Below, piece after piece: positions 1 through 8,833 of a DNA stretch of 64,000 nt. The DNA lies in NCBI GenBank assembly GCA_022360315.1, contig JAKSDA010000065.1, forward strand, positions 62,001 to 126,000, in the 5' to 3' direction. The translations under genes were made by a program, and so were the position numbers. The notes beneath the pieces were generated by a model. That model saw nothing but the letters and a program-made list of their open reading frames with translations. It made no database searches and was not told the origin of the DNA. The first letter of the stretch is position 1; the number at the start of each line of letters is the position of its first letter. Source of the stretch: Pseudomonadota bacterium (lineage in GTDB: Bacteria; Myxococcota_A; Polyangia; Haliangiales; Haliangiaceae).

Positions 1-2
1 CA

Positions 3-1901
3 GATGACTCCGAGGCCGACCCTCCGACTCAGGTCGCACCGGACCCGACCGGAAACAGCGAACCAGATCCGATCGCCGAGCTGATCGCCCTTACCTCGGC
101 CAAGACGCCCACCGGGTTGCCGCGCCTATCGGTCGCCGGGCCCGATCAAGCAATCCCCGCAGAGAAACGTCCAGACGATCGGATCGCCGGTCGCCCGGCC
201 AGTCCGCTTCGCATGAGAGCTGCTTCGAAATCAGTACCAGGACGATCGGATGGACCACCAGTCCAGTCGTCCGGCGGGTTGACCCGTCAGTCCGGATTGT
301 TGGCCCGGCGGGCAACTCCGCAGCCCTCGCTGGAGCCCGAAGACGACGAATTCCTCGCCTCGCTGTCTCAGTCCCACCATGCTCGGGGCGAAAAATTTCG
401 GCCGCTCAGTTCCCGGGAGGCGGTGATCGATGCTCCTCGTTCGGACGATTCGGACAACATAGCATCCGCCTCGCCGGAGGTCCCGCCGCTCGATCGTCGG
501 CACGATTCTGAATCCGATGAACTGGTTGCCGCTGATTCTCTGATCGTCGACTCGCAGCCTGCAGACTATCTGGATCACGAACTCGACTCGGCAGACTATT
601 TCGACGAACCAACGCAGTTGGCCGATCCGCACGATTCCGAGCCGTTCGACGATCTGGAAGACGAACCCACCCGGCCGGCTGATTCTCCGCGTCGAGACAG
701 CGCAGTGCCCAATCCGATTCCGAGCAGTTCGACCGAGCAGCTATTGGCCTTCGATTCTGACCTCGACCTCCCTTACAGTTCCGAAGCTGCCGAGGGAGCC
801 GACCATGAGCCACCTGCTGCCCCGGCGTCAAACCCGGACCCGGACGGGGACGAACACTTCGACGACATGGTGCGTGTGGACCCAGGCCAGCCGTCCCGGG
901 TGCCCGGACTCGAAGCGAGGGCCAGCGAAGTACCCGACACGGCGAGCGAGCCGGCGCCGGGCGACCCCGCGCCAAACGTACCCGAGCCGAGCGGCGACAT
1001 GGCCACAGGCCAGATTCGCCGTCCTTCGTCGAGTAAAAACAAAGGGAAACACAAGGGGAGAGGCCGGGGCAAGCACGAAAAACGCGGCAGACAATCCGCC
1101 CCGGCAGGGGCAACGCCCGCGGCCGCCGTGCCGGACATCGAGCTTCACGACCAGGCGATCCACGAGCTAAAGCTCAAGAAGGGCGGTAGGTTTCGCAGTG
1201 CGGTGTGGGCCGTCATTGCCCTGGCCGGAGCCGGGGTGCTGGTGTGGGTGGTCTACCATCAGATCCAGATGCGCCAGGAAGCGCAGGCCAGGCAGCAGAA
1301 GATCGAGGCCGACAATGAAGCTGCTCGGGCCGCTTTACGGGCTACTCAACCAAAGAGCGGGACCATCACCATCACATCCGAACCGGATAGTGCCGCAGTA
1401 TGGCTCAAGATCGGGCGCACGCCGACAGACTCGCGTCGGGTGTCGACCGGCATGCTGCACGAACTTCGCCTCAAACGCGAAGGCTACCGGACCAGGGATG
1501 TCCGGGTTGAGGCGCGTCATTGGTCCAACTCGGGCGAGCCGAGGCAGGCCGACATCCGCGTCGTACTCACGGCGGGCAAGGACAGCAAGCCGGTGCCCGC
1601 CTATCCGCCCGAACCCCCGACCGCGGCCAGCAAGGGCTTGCGCCAGGGAAACGGGTACATCCATATCGAATCCGAACCCTCCGGCGCCCAGGTATGGTTG
1701 CTGGTCGGTATTACCCCCGATATGGAATACGTCGCCGAAGCGGACGCCAACTACGAATTCAAGATCGAGCGCGATGGATACGACCCCGGCTTTGTCGAGA
1801 TCAAAGCCGAAGACTGGAAAAAATCAAAACAACGGACACGGCTGTCACGGAAGGTCACCTTGACCCGGCGCAGAGCAGGCCGCGCCCGACAGGACAAGTA
1901 A
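3..1901 (+). CDS. PEGA-domain single-pass membrane protein, 3' part (5' end outside window)
   Basis: The frame is open back to base 3 with no convincing start, so the gene begins upstream of the window; a TTG at 117 is only the first possible start codon inside it. About 630 residues are visible. Bases up to about 1010 encode an acidic, Asp/Pro/Ser-rich, probably disordered region, followed by a Lys/Arg-rich patch (about 1030-1110) and one hydrophobic segment (about 1195-1265) that should span the membrane. After it come two PEGA domains (about 1360-1590 and 1655-1860), each with the SEP...A.VWL...G.TP pattern, and a basic tail. PEGA domains are small beta modules often attached to membrane kinases or surface proteins. 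The missing N-terminus could carry a kinase or sensor domain, so the function is unassigned. The domain call is firm, the role is not. Confidence 0.85.
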   Translation, partial: DDSEADPPTQVAPDPTGNSEPDPIAELIALTSAKTPTGLPRLSVAGPDQAIPAEKRPDDRIAGRPASPLRMRAASKSVPGRSDGPPVQSSGGLTRQSGLLARRATPQPSLEPEDDEFLASLSQSHHARGEKFRPLSSREAVIDAPRSDDSDNIASASPEVPPLDRRHDSESDELVAADSLIVDSQPADYLDHELDSADYFDEPTQLADPHDSEPFDDLEDEPTRPADSPRRDSAVPNPIPSSSTEQLLAFDSDLDLPYSSEAAEGADHEPPAAPASNPDPDGDEHFDDMVRVDPGQPSRVPGLEARASEVPDTASEPAPGDPAPNVPEPSGDMATGQIRRPSSSKNKGKHKGRGRGKHEKRGRQSAPAGATPAAAVPDIELHDQAIHELKLKKGGRFRSAVWAVIALAGAGVLVWVVYHQIQMRQEAQARQQKIEADNEAARAALRATQPKSGTITITSEPDSAAVWLKIGRTPTDSRRVSTGMLHELRLKREGYRTRDVRVEARHWSNSGEPRQADIRVVLTAGKDSKPVPAYPPEPPTAASKGLRQGNGYIHIESEPSGAQVWLLVGITPDMEYVAEADANYEFKIERDGYDPGFVEIKAEDWKKSKQRTRLSRKVTLTRRRAGRARQDK

Positions 1902-2122
1902 AGGCCATTTCAGATGGTCTTTACCCCGTATTTGTAAAACGATATCAAACTACAAATCGCCGTACTCCACAGGTCTCATTGCGACCCGGCGAGGAGTGCT
2001 CTGGCGCAATGGCAATGACTTATCAAGTCATATGATCTCCTTATTCTGCATGCGTTCTCATCCTTGAGCGGTCACCCATTGCTGTGGTATGACGCCGTCT
2101 CAGGTCAAGATAAACCCATGTG

Positions 2123-3583
2123 ATGAAAGAGCAAGCCATGGCCACCGACAACGATACCGACAAGAGCCCGACCGAAGCCGATGATTTGCCGGTTTCCAGA
2201 CGCAGCGTATTCAGGTCGGCCGCAGCACTTGCTGGCGCCGCGGTTGCGGGTGGAGTTGTCGGCCGCTACCTGGGCAACTCGCAGCCGGCGGCAGCCCCTG
2301 CGGGTGATGACCACAAGCCGCCTGTACAGGGTGCCAAGAGTGCGTCGGCGCAGGCAGCCGAGCAGGTGCCCGGGCGAATTGTCAAGCCGGCTTCGGGGCC
2401 GGGCGAGAGGCCCATCAAGCTCGGTTTTCAGGCCCATCGCACCGGCATCGGGGCGGGATACGGAGGTTGGTACGAACGGACCACTAGGGCGGCGGTGAAG
2501 GTGATCAACGAGATCGGTGGTATTGCCGGTCGTCCGATCGAATTGATTGTCGAGGACGACGGCACCGATCCCAAACGCGGCGCCGAGGTGGTGGAAAAGT
2601 TTGCCACCCAGCACAAGGTCGATTTCGCGTTTGGCACGCTATTCTCGCACGTCGTGATCGGCTCGGCACCGCGTGCCGGTGAGTTGAAACTGCCGTATCT
2701 GGTGGTCAGCGAGGGCTATCACGTCGCGTCCGGAGCGCTCAATCGCTACGTCTTTCAGCCCGGCCTATCAGACGTGCGCTCCCAGGTGACCGCGATCTCG
2801 TCCTGGGTAATGGACAACCTTGGCAAGAAGGCGACGATCATATTTCCCGACTATGCGTTTGGCTATAACCACCGCGACTTCTTCGGAGCCGCGGTCGCCA
2901 AGCTGGGCGGGACTATCAAGGCACTCATACCCATACCACCCACAGAATCGTCCTTTACCAAGTACTTTCCGAAAATTCCGTCCGATACGGAGCTTCTCTA
3001 CCACGTCATGGTGGGGCCGGGTGTTCTCACTTTCGTCCGGGAGATGGGTGAATACTTCGGCTCCAAGAGGCCGCAGATATTTGGATTCATCGACTCGCTC
3101 GAAGGCGTCGACATGGCCAGTCCGGGTCTAGAATTCCTCGAGGGAACCTATTTTTGGGAGGGCTTGCCGCGTTACGCGGGTGAATATCCGACCCGCGGAC
3201 ACAAGTTTTATCGGGAGAAACTAGGTCTCAGCGACTCCGGTGCCAGTGTCGACGATGCCAAAGACGTGTCCAACAACTCGCACATGTTTGGTTGCTGGGA
3301 GACACTCTTTATCATCAAAGAAATTGTTGAGCAGAGCGGGTACCGGGAGGCGACGCCCAGGGACAGGGAGGCGTTCATCGAAACTCTGGAGAACACCCGC
3401 TGGTTCAACGAGGGAATCGAGCATCCCCAGGGCCACAAGATGTTCATCGGCAAGACCCATCAAAGTCATTCACAGCAGTTCATTTCCAAAGTGGTCGATC
3501 AGAAACTCAAGGTCGTACACCGGACATCGATCGAAGACTCGCTTTATGAGCCGGAAACGGATTACACAAAACGAGCCCTGTGA
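2123..3583 (+). CDS. Branched-chain amino acid/amide ABC transporter substrate-binding protein (Tat-type signal)
   Basis: A periplasmic type-1 binding protein of the LivJ/UrtA/AmiC kind. It should capture an amino acid, urea or a short amide and deliver it to the permease encoded by the next four genes. The N-terminus has a twin-arginine-like motif (SRRSVF, about residues 25-30) before an Ala/Gly-rich hydrophobic stretch, so export is probably by Tat. Unlike many family members there is no clear lipobox. After a spacer, the mature domain starts near 2405 (IKLGFQAHRTG) and covers both lobes; about 486 residues is slightly long for the family. ATG at 2123 is chosen; a GTG at 2120 directly precedes it and a second ATG lies at 2138. 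It heads the import operon, with a gap of about 100 bases before livH. The substrate cannot be read from sequence. Confidence 0.88.
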   Translation: MKEQAMATDNDTDKSPTEADDLPVSRRSVFRSAAALAGAAVAGGVVGRYLGNSQPAAAPAGDDHKPPVQGAKSASAQAAEQVPGRIVKPASGPGERPIKLGFQAHRTGIGAGYGGWYERTTRAAVKVINEIGGIAGRPIELIVEDDGTDPKRGAEVVEKFATQHKVDFAFGTLFSHVVIGSAPRAGELKLPYLVVSEGYHVASGALNRYVFQPGLSDVRSQVTAISSWVMDNLGKKATIIFPDYAFGYNHRDFFGAAVAKLGGTIKALIPIPPTESSFTKYFPKIPSDTELLYHVMVGPGVLTFVREMGEYFGSKRPQIFGFIDSLEGVDMASPGLEFLEGTYFWEGLPRYAGEYPTRGHKFYREKLGLSDSGASVDDAKDVSNNSHMFGCWETLFIIKEIVEQSGYREATPRDREAFIETLENTRWFNEGIEHPQGHKMFIGKTHQSHSQQFISKVVDQKLKVVHRTSIEDSLYEPETDYTKRAL

Positions 3584-3686
3584 ACGGCTGGCTCGTTGTG
3601 CACCGAGGTCGTGATTTGAACGCCGGGGCGCGGTTGTTCGCAGCGCTCCTCGCATCGCAACATCGTCCCGCGCAGCGTTCCGCACT

Positions 3687-4568
3687 ATGAGTCTCGGCCC
3701 CCATTTATTCCTGGCTCTCCTCGAGGGGACGGTTACGGCCCTGGTTCTGGCGCTCACTGCGCTGGGTCTATCCCTGGTATTCGGCGTGATGCGCATTGTG
3801 AACATTGCGCACGGCGAATTCTTCATGCTGGGCGCGGTGCTCGCCTGGTGGTTTGCATCGCTGGTCAGCGGCTGGCCGGTGGTGGGATTTTTGCTGGCCC
3901 TGATACTGGGACCGCTCATCGTCGGCGGGGTTGCCGTCGCGGCCGACTGGCTGATTCTGCGGCGAATCGACTACGACCCGGAGAGTACCATCGTGGCTAC
4001 CATTGGCCTGCTCTACATCATCCAGCAGGTTGTCCTCACGTTGTACGGTGGCGATGCAAAAGCGGTCGAAGCGCCCATCTATTTCCGGGTGTCGTTCCCG
4101 TGGTTTGGATATTCGGGATACAAACTGATCGTGGCCGGCGCATCTGCCCTTTTGCTCGTGACGACCTGGATTGCCATTACCAGGACCGAGATCGGCCTGC
4201 AAATGCGGGCAACTCAACTCGACGAGGAAATGGCGCAAGCGTTTGGCGTACCGGTGCGGCGGGTGTACGCAGCGGTATTCGCACTCGGTGCGATGCTCGC
4301 CGCGGTGGCCGGGGTCCTGGTCGTGCCCATCCAGCAGGCGCACTATCTAATGGGGGGCGACCCGCTGCTCTTGTCGTTTATCGTCGTGATTATCGGAGGG
4401 CTGGGCAATCTGCGGGGAACCCTGGTCGCAGCGCTGATTATCGGCATCACCGACGGGATCATATCAGTGTTTTTTTCGCCGACCCTGGCAAAAGTTCTCG
4501 CCACGCTGCTCGTCGCCCTAGTGCTGGTGATAAGGCCCGGCGGACTTTTTGGAGACGAGGACTCATGA
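3687..4568 (+). CDS. livH: Branched-chain amino acid ABC transporter permease, LivH family
   Basis: One of two inner-membrane permeases of the importer. The protein (293 residues) is almost entirely hydrophobic with about eight membrane segments. It carries family-typical features: the early GLSLVFGVMRIVNIAHGEF block and a late IGGLGNLRGTL block, which is the cytoplasmic loop contacting the ATPases. Its length is normal for LivH. The stop codon overlaps the livM start by four bases (ATGA at 4565-4568), indicating translational coupling. The specific substrate (Leu/Ile/Val, urea or amides) depends on the binding protein and is unknown. Confidence 0.93.
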   Translation: MSLGPHLFLALLEGTVTALVLALTALGLSLVFGVMRIVNIAHGEFFMLGAVLAWWFASLVSGWPVVGFLLALILGPLIVGGVAVAADWLILRRIDYDPESTIVATIGLLYIIQQVVLTLYGGDAKAVEAPIYFRVSFPWFGYSGYKLIVAGASALLLVTTWIAITRTEIGLQMRATQLDEEMAQAFGVPVRRVYAAVFALGAMLAAVAGVLVVPIQQAHYLMGGDPLLLSFIVVIIGGLGNLRGTLVAALIIGITDGIISVFFSPTLAKVLATLLVALVLVIRPGGLFGDEDS

Positions 4569-5527
4569 GACAGCGGCCGAGCGGAAAGATACTTGCCCTC
4601 CATGCCGGCATCATTGTGGTGTTGCTGGTCGCGCAGCTATTCCTTCCGCCCTATCACCACACCAACCTGGCGCGAATCATGGTATTTGCATCGTTCGCGG
4701 TCGGATACAACGTGCTTATGGGATATACCGGCCTGCTCAGCCTCGGTCATGCAATGTTTTTTGCTGCCGGGGTCTACGGCGCGGGTCTCACGGTTTTTCA
4801 CCTGCACTTCGGCGCCATCGAGGCGTTTGGCGCTGGCGTCCTGTCCGGCCTGGCCCTGGCCACGGCAATCGGCCTGGTCGCGCTCCGGACCACCGGCGTA
4901 TCATTTCTCATCGTGACCTTGATGTTCGCTCAGGCGGCATTTCTGACCACGTTGCACTTCAACCAAATCACCGGGGGTGACCAGGGACTGGTCATATCAT
5001 CAGAGCTTGCGTCGCTTCGCATCGGCAGTTTCGAATTTTCATTCGCCGACCCTGCGGTCAAATACAACGCGGCACTACTACTGTTCGCGGTTTCCTTTGC
5101 AGTGAGTATGGCCCTGGTGTATTCGCCGGTCGGGCGGGTCCTGATCGCGATCCGCGAGAACGAAGCGCGCACCCGGATGCTCGGCTACAACACCTACAAG
5201 TACAAACTCCTTTCGATGATCATTTCCGGCGCCATTTCGGGCGCGGCGGGTGCGATGTACGCTCTCTTGTTCTCGTACGTCGGGTCCACTTTTGCATCGA
5301 TCCAGTATTCGATTTTTCCGCTCTTATGGACGCTGGTAGGAGGTGTCGGCACGTTGATGGGACCGATACTGGGCACCGGGTTGATGTTCTACGTGGTCGA
5401 CGTCTCGAGTGGACTCACTCACAGTCATCTGATTGTCGTGGGCATTGTGCTGGTAGTTCTGGTCTTGTGGTTTCCCAGGGGGATCGTGGGAACTGTGCGC
5501 GAGAGGTGGTTTCCGTGGCTGCCGTGA
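4565..5527 (+). CDS. livM: Branched-chain amino acid ABC transporter permease, LivM family
   Basis: The second permease of the importer, 320 residues, polytopic. It has the LivM hallmark YNVLMGYTGLLSLGHAMFF near residue 45 and the coupling-loop region NTYKYKLLSMIISGAISGAAG further on. The start at 4565 is set by the ATGA overlap with livH. The same frame stays open for about 700 bases upstream inside livH, but that extension is not protein-like for this family and is rejected. The gene end overlaps the livG start. With LivH it forms the transmembrane heterodimer that passes substrate to the cytoplasm. Confidence 0.93.
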   Translation: MRQRPSGKILALHAGIIVVLLVAQLFLPPYHHTNLARIMVFASFAVGYNVLMGYTGLLSLGHAMFFAAGVYGAGLTVFHLHFGAIEAFGAGVLSGLALATAIGLVALRTTGVSFLIVTLMFAQAAFLTTLHFNQITGGDQGLVISSELASLRIGSFEFSFADPAVKYNAALLLFAVSFAVSMALVYSPVGRVLIAIRENEARTRMLGYNTYKYKLLSMIISGAISGAAGAMYALLFSYVGSTFASIQYSIFPLLWTLVGGVGTLMGPILGTGLMFYVVDVSSGLTHSHLIVVGIVLVVLVLWFPRGIVGTVRERWFPWLP

Positions 5528-6270
5528 CACTTCTTGAGGCAACCGGGCTCAACAAGAATTTTGGCGGCCTACAGGCGGTGAATGATGCCGAGTTGCGGAT
5601 CGGCGGTGGAGAGATACGGGCTATCATCGGGCCGAACGGGGCGGGCAAGACGACATTGGTGAGCCTGGTCAGTGGGCGCTTGCGCCCCACCGAGGGCAAG
5701 ATCGCGTTCAAAGGAGAAGACATCACGCGTCTTCGCGCCTGGGACCGAGTGGCCCGTGGCATTGTGTACACGTATCAGGTCACCAGCATTTACAATAATC
5801 TGACCTGCTACGAAAATGTGGCGCTGGCGGCACAACGGCGCCTGATGGGTGGGCTCTTGCAGCGCCTGGTGCTCGGCGAGCAACGGATTGCCGAGCGGGT
5901 CGAAGTGGCCTTATCACGAGTTGGCTTGACTGGCTCCATGGGTCGGCAGGCCGGCGAGTTGCCGTATGGTCATCAGCGACTGCTGGAAGTGGCGGTGAGT
6001 CTCGCTCTCGAGCCTGAGCTGCTGATTTTGGATGAACCTACCCAGGGCCTGGCACGGGATGAGATTTCCGATTTCTGCGAGCTGGTCCGCATGATTTCCC
6101 AACAGGCGACGATTTTGTTGATCGAGCACAATATGTCGGTCGTGCTCGAGCTCGCTCACATGATCACGGTAATGGACAAGGGCGAGGTCATAGCCGAGGG
6201 CACGCCGGCAGAGATCGAAGCGGACGACGGGGTTCAGAGAGCGTATTTGGGGCGCGATGCTGCACCTTGA
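5515..6270 (+). CDS. livG: Branched-chain amino acid ABC transporter ATP-binding protein, LivG family
   Basis: Cytoplasmic ATPase subunit, 251 residues. It has Walker A GPNGAGKTT (about residues 39-47), an ABC signature of slightly unusual form (LPYGHQR instead of a Gly-Gly-Gln type), Walker B with its catalytic Glu (LLILDEPTQGL, about 169) and the H-loop (LLIEHN). The GTG at 5515 is preferred because GAGAGG lies eight bases upstream; a GTG at 5524 overlapping the livM stop is an alternative. The LivG-type C-terminus (GEVIAEGTPAEI) is present. It overlaps livM by 13 bases and livF by 14 bases, typical of a tightly coupled operon. Confidence 0.93.
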   Translation: MAAVTLLEATGLNKNFGGLQAVNDAELRIGGGEIRAIIGPNGAGKTTLVSLVSGRLRPTEGKIAFKGEDITRLRAWDRVARGIVYTYQVTSIYNNLTCYENVALAAQRRLMGGLLQRLVLGEQRIAERVEVALSRVGLTGSMGRQAGELPYGHQRLLEVAVSLALEPELLILDEPTQGLARDEISDFCELVRMISQQATILLIEHNMSVVLELAHMITVMDKGEVIAEGTPAEIEADDGVQRAYLGRDAAP

Positions 6271-6961
6271 CAACATCGACTGTTATTTCGGCGTGATCCG
6301 GGTCCTCAAGGGAGTATCGCTGCAGGTTGCGCGCGGCGAGATCGTGGCACTGCTGGGTCGAAATGGCGCCGGCAAGACGACCACCCTCAGAACCATCATG
6401 GGGCAGATCAGGCCGCGATCGGGCAGCATAGAGCTGGACGGAATCGAGCTTACCGAACTCCAGCCGCATCAAATTCCGCGCCTCGGCATCGCGTATGTAC
6501 CGCAGGGTCGGCGGTTGTTCTCGGGCTTGAGCGTCGAAGAGAACCTGCGCATGGGACTTCTGGCCAGGGACCAGGGCCGAGAAACTCTCGACTGGGTGCT
6601 CGGACTTTTTCCCGTGCTCACCGAGCGTCTCCGCCAGCGTGCGGGAACCCTGAGCGGCGGTGAACAACAGATGTTGGCCACTGCACGCGCGCTGTGTTTG
6701 AAGCCGCGACTGCTGCTCCTGGACGAACCGAGCGAAGGTCTCATGCCCAGCATTATTCAGAAACTGCTCGACACGGTGAAGCGGTTAAAAGAGCAGGAGG
6801 TCGGAATACTGCTGGTTGAGCAGAGAGTCGAGGCGGCTCTTCAGGTAGCCGACCGGATCGTTTTTCTGGAAAATGGCTCGGTTGCCGACGAGGCGAGTGC
6901 AGAAAGGCTGCACGCCGACCCCGAGCCGCTCCACCGCTATGTCGGGATCAGACGCGAGTAG
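6257..6961 (+). CDS. livF: Branched-chain amino acid ABC transporter ATP-binding protein, LivF family
   Basis: The second ATPase subunit, 234 residues. It has Walker A GRNGAGKTT (about residues 34-42), the LivF-type YVPQGRRLFSGLSVEENL block, a canonical signature LSGGEQQM, Walker B LLLLDEPSEGL and an LLVEQ switch region where LivF proteins commonly carry Gln rather than His. It starts inside livG (14-base overlap) and ends the operon. Only about 30 bases separate its stop from that of the convergent lipoprotein gene, and no obvious terminator hairpin was seen there. It acts with LivG to power import. Confidence 0.93.
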   Translation: MLHLDNIDCYFGVIRVLKGVSLQVARGEIVALLGRNGAGKTTTLRTIMGQIRPRSGSIELDGIELTELQPHQIPRLGIAYVPQGRRLFSGLSVEENLRMGLLARDQGRETLDWVLGLFPVLTERLRQRAGTLSGGEQQMLATARALCLKPRLLLLDEPSEGLMPSIIQKLLDTVKRLKEQEVGILLVEQRVEAALQVADRIVFLENGSVADEASAERLHADPEPLHRYVGIRRE

Positions 6962-6992
6962 AGCATCGAGAGCAGGCCCTGGCGCCAGCGTC

Positions 6993-8702
6993 TCAGGGTT
7001 GTAATCGATACACTGGTGAATCGAGATGGAACGCCGCGCCATCCCAGAAGTTGGCGATGGCCAGGTAGGGCTTGCCATTCATTTCGAAGTACTCCCAGTC
7101 GTGTGCCCCCTTGGTCTCGACCGGTTGCACTTCGACAAACGCTGAACCGTTCCATCGATAGATAATCGAGTCTACATTGTAGCCCCCGCCGTCCCTACTA
7201 TTGGCGACAGCGAGGTAGTGCCCGTTATTCGTCTCGAAGTGCTCCCATTCTTGGGCGCCGTTGGTCAAGATGGCCTGCTCGAAACGAAACACGCGGCCCG
7301 TCCAGCGATAGATCCGCGAGTAAACATTGCGGCTGGTCCCGTCGTCGCTGTTGGCGACAATGAGATAATGGCGACCGTCGATCTCGAAGTGTTCCCAGTC
7401 GGTCGCGCCAAAGGTCACGATGCTTTGTCGGTCTCCAAAGGTGGAGCCGTTCCACCGATAGATGTGTGAAGCAACCACGGGGGTATAGCCGCTATGGTAG
7501 TTGGCGACGGCCAGGTAGTGCTGGCCAGCGATTTCGAAATGCTCCCAGTCAGTGGCGCCGTCAGTCATAATTGCTTGTATTTCGACAAACTCGGCGCCAT
7601 TCCAGCGATAGATTCGCGAATGCACCCTGCGGTACACTGGGCCCCAGGAATTGGCGACGGCCAGGTAGTGCTGGCCAGCGATTTCGAAATGCTCCCAGTC
7701 AGCGGCGCCGTTAGTCATAATTGCTTGTATTTCGACAAACTCGGCGCCATTCCATCGGTAGATCCGCGAAGGTGTCTCGCGGGACGTAATGTTGGAGGAG
7801 TAATTGGCAACGGCCAGGTAGTGCTCGCCGGCGATCTCGAAGTGCTCCCAGTCAGTGGCGCCATTGGTCGCGATCGTCTGTATCTCGGCGAATTTAAAGC
7901 CATCCCACTTGTAAATCCGCGAATTGACCCCGAAGCCGGCAAGCTCGCGGCGGTTGGCAACGGCCAGGAAATGCTCACCAGCGATCTCGAAGTGCTCCCA
8001 GTCGCGGGCACCATCGGTCTTCACCCTCTGGATCCAGAGGGCCGAAGCAAATTGGCCCGGAACGACGTGTGTCTGAAAACGCTGGTCGACTTCTTCGCTC
8101 TTGTAGCCCCAGGTCACTCCATCAGCCCTGCTGGCAAACATGTCCCCCCTGGGGTATGGGTTGCCCGTTGCACCCCGCCATATCCCCTGTGCCTGCCCAC
8201 CCCCGGTGGGAGGCGCGCCCACATAATCCACGACGATCGCATAACGCTGCTCGTCTATAATGGATATCGGCTCCGGAAATTCGATATAAAAATCCAGAGC
8301 GGCTTCGGCGGCGTCCAGTACTACTTCGCCGAGAATTGCGGCAGCCGGGCGGCCATTGATCGTGGGACGGATGCTGATACGCAATGGAAGCGGGCTATTC
8401 CATGGCGAGTGCACATCTATATTTACACCGATGAGCTTCCCGGTGAGACCCGCTGTGAAAGTTTGAGCAATATATCGACAGCATTCGTTGATATTGCTGC
8501 CGGCGTTAACAGCGCCGACAAATGACTGATCGACCACTGGAGAAACCGGTATGGTGCCAGTTGCGCTGATAGAAAACGAGTCGCCATGAAGGCGACCTTG
8601 CGGGTCGTCAATGCCCTGGCAGCCAATGCCCCCGATGTTCATCATTGCGATCGCAACGGTCGCGATCGCGCGTACTCTTGTTCTTGCAAGATACATCTGC
8701 AT
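6993..8702 (-). CDS. EPTP-repeat lipoprotein
   Basis: A secreted lipoprotein of 569 residues. ATG at 8702 is chosen over longer upstream frames because AAGGA lies eight bases before it and the protein then begins with a lipoprotein signal peptide ending in IGGIGC. A domain of about 170 residues follows that resembles the beta-sandwich regions found before anchors in secreted bacterial proteins. The C-terminal two thirds is seven repeats of about 50 residues with the core GA.DWEHFEIAG.HYLAVAN followed by SRIYRWNG, matching the EPTP repeat, which forms a seven-bladed beta-propeller in animal LGI proteins. Seven repeats fit exactly one propeller. The role is probably surface binding or adhesion; the ligand is unknown. 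It is convergent with livF. Confidence 0.85.
   Translation of the reverse strand: MQMYLARTRVRAIATVAIAMMNIGGIGCQGIDDPQGRLHGDSFSISATGTIPVSPVVDQSFVGAVNAGSNINECCRYIAQTFTAGLTGKLIGVNIDVHSPWNSPLPLRISIRPTINGRPAAAILGEVVLDAAEAALDFYIEFPEPISIIDEQRYAIVVDYVGAPPTGGGQAQGIWRGATGNPYPRGDMFASRADGVTWGYKSEEVDQRFQTHVVPGQFASALWIQRVKTDGARDWEHFEIAGEHFLAVANRRELAGFGVNSRIYKWDGFKFAEIQTIATNGATDWEHFEIAGEHYLAVANYSSNITSRETPSRIYRWNGAEFVEIQAIMTNGAADWEHFEIAGQHYLAVANSWGPVYRRVHSRIYRWNGAEFVEIQAIMTDGATDWEHFEIAGQHYLAVANYHSGYTPVVASHIYRWNGSTFGDRQSIVTFGATDWEHFEIDGRHYLIVANSDDGTSRNVYSRIYRWTGRVFRFEQAILTNGAQEWEHFETNNGHYLAVANSRDGGGYNVDSIIYRWNGSAFVEVQPVETKGAHDWEYFEMNGKPYLAIANFWDGAAFHLDSPVYRLQP
7501..7770 (-). repeat. Near-identical DNA duplication inside the EPTP gene
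   Basis: Bases 7501-7620 and 7651-7770 are almost identical over 120 bp (only a handful of substitutions), with a period of 150 bp equal to one EPTP blade. The other blades are clearly more diverged at DNA level, so this pair looks like a recent duplication or gene-conversion event. Confidence 0.85.
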
Positions 8703-8833
8703 CGTCGAGATCCTTGTATTCTGTGCTTTTCTGAGTGGGGGACAAACGACCGGGGAATTGGTAGCAAAAAAATCGATATCCTCCGATCTGCTCACAGCAA
8801 GGTCGCAGCAATGCAGGTAGGGCGCGCGGATCG

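Noticed and set aside
3848..4564. N-terminal extension of livM into livH
   Set aside because: The extension is arginine-rich and unlike any permease; the ATGA overlap and the family N-terminus fix the start at 4565.
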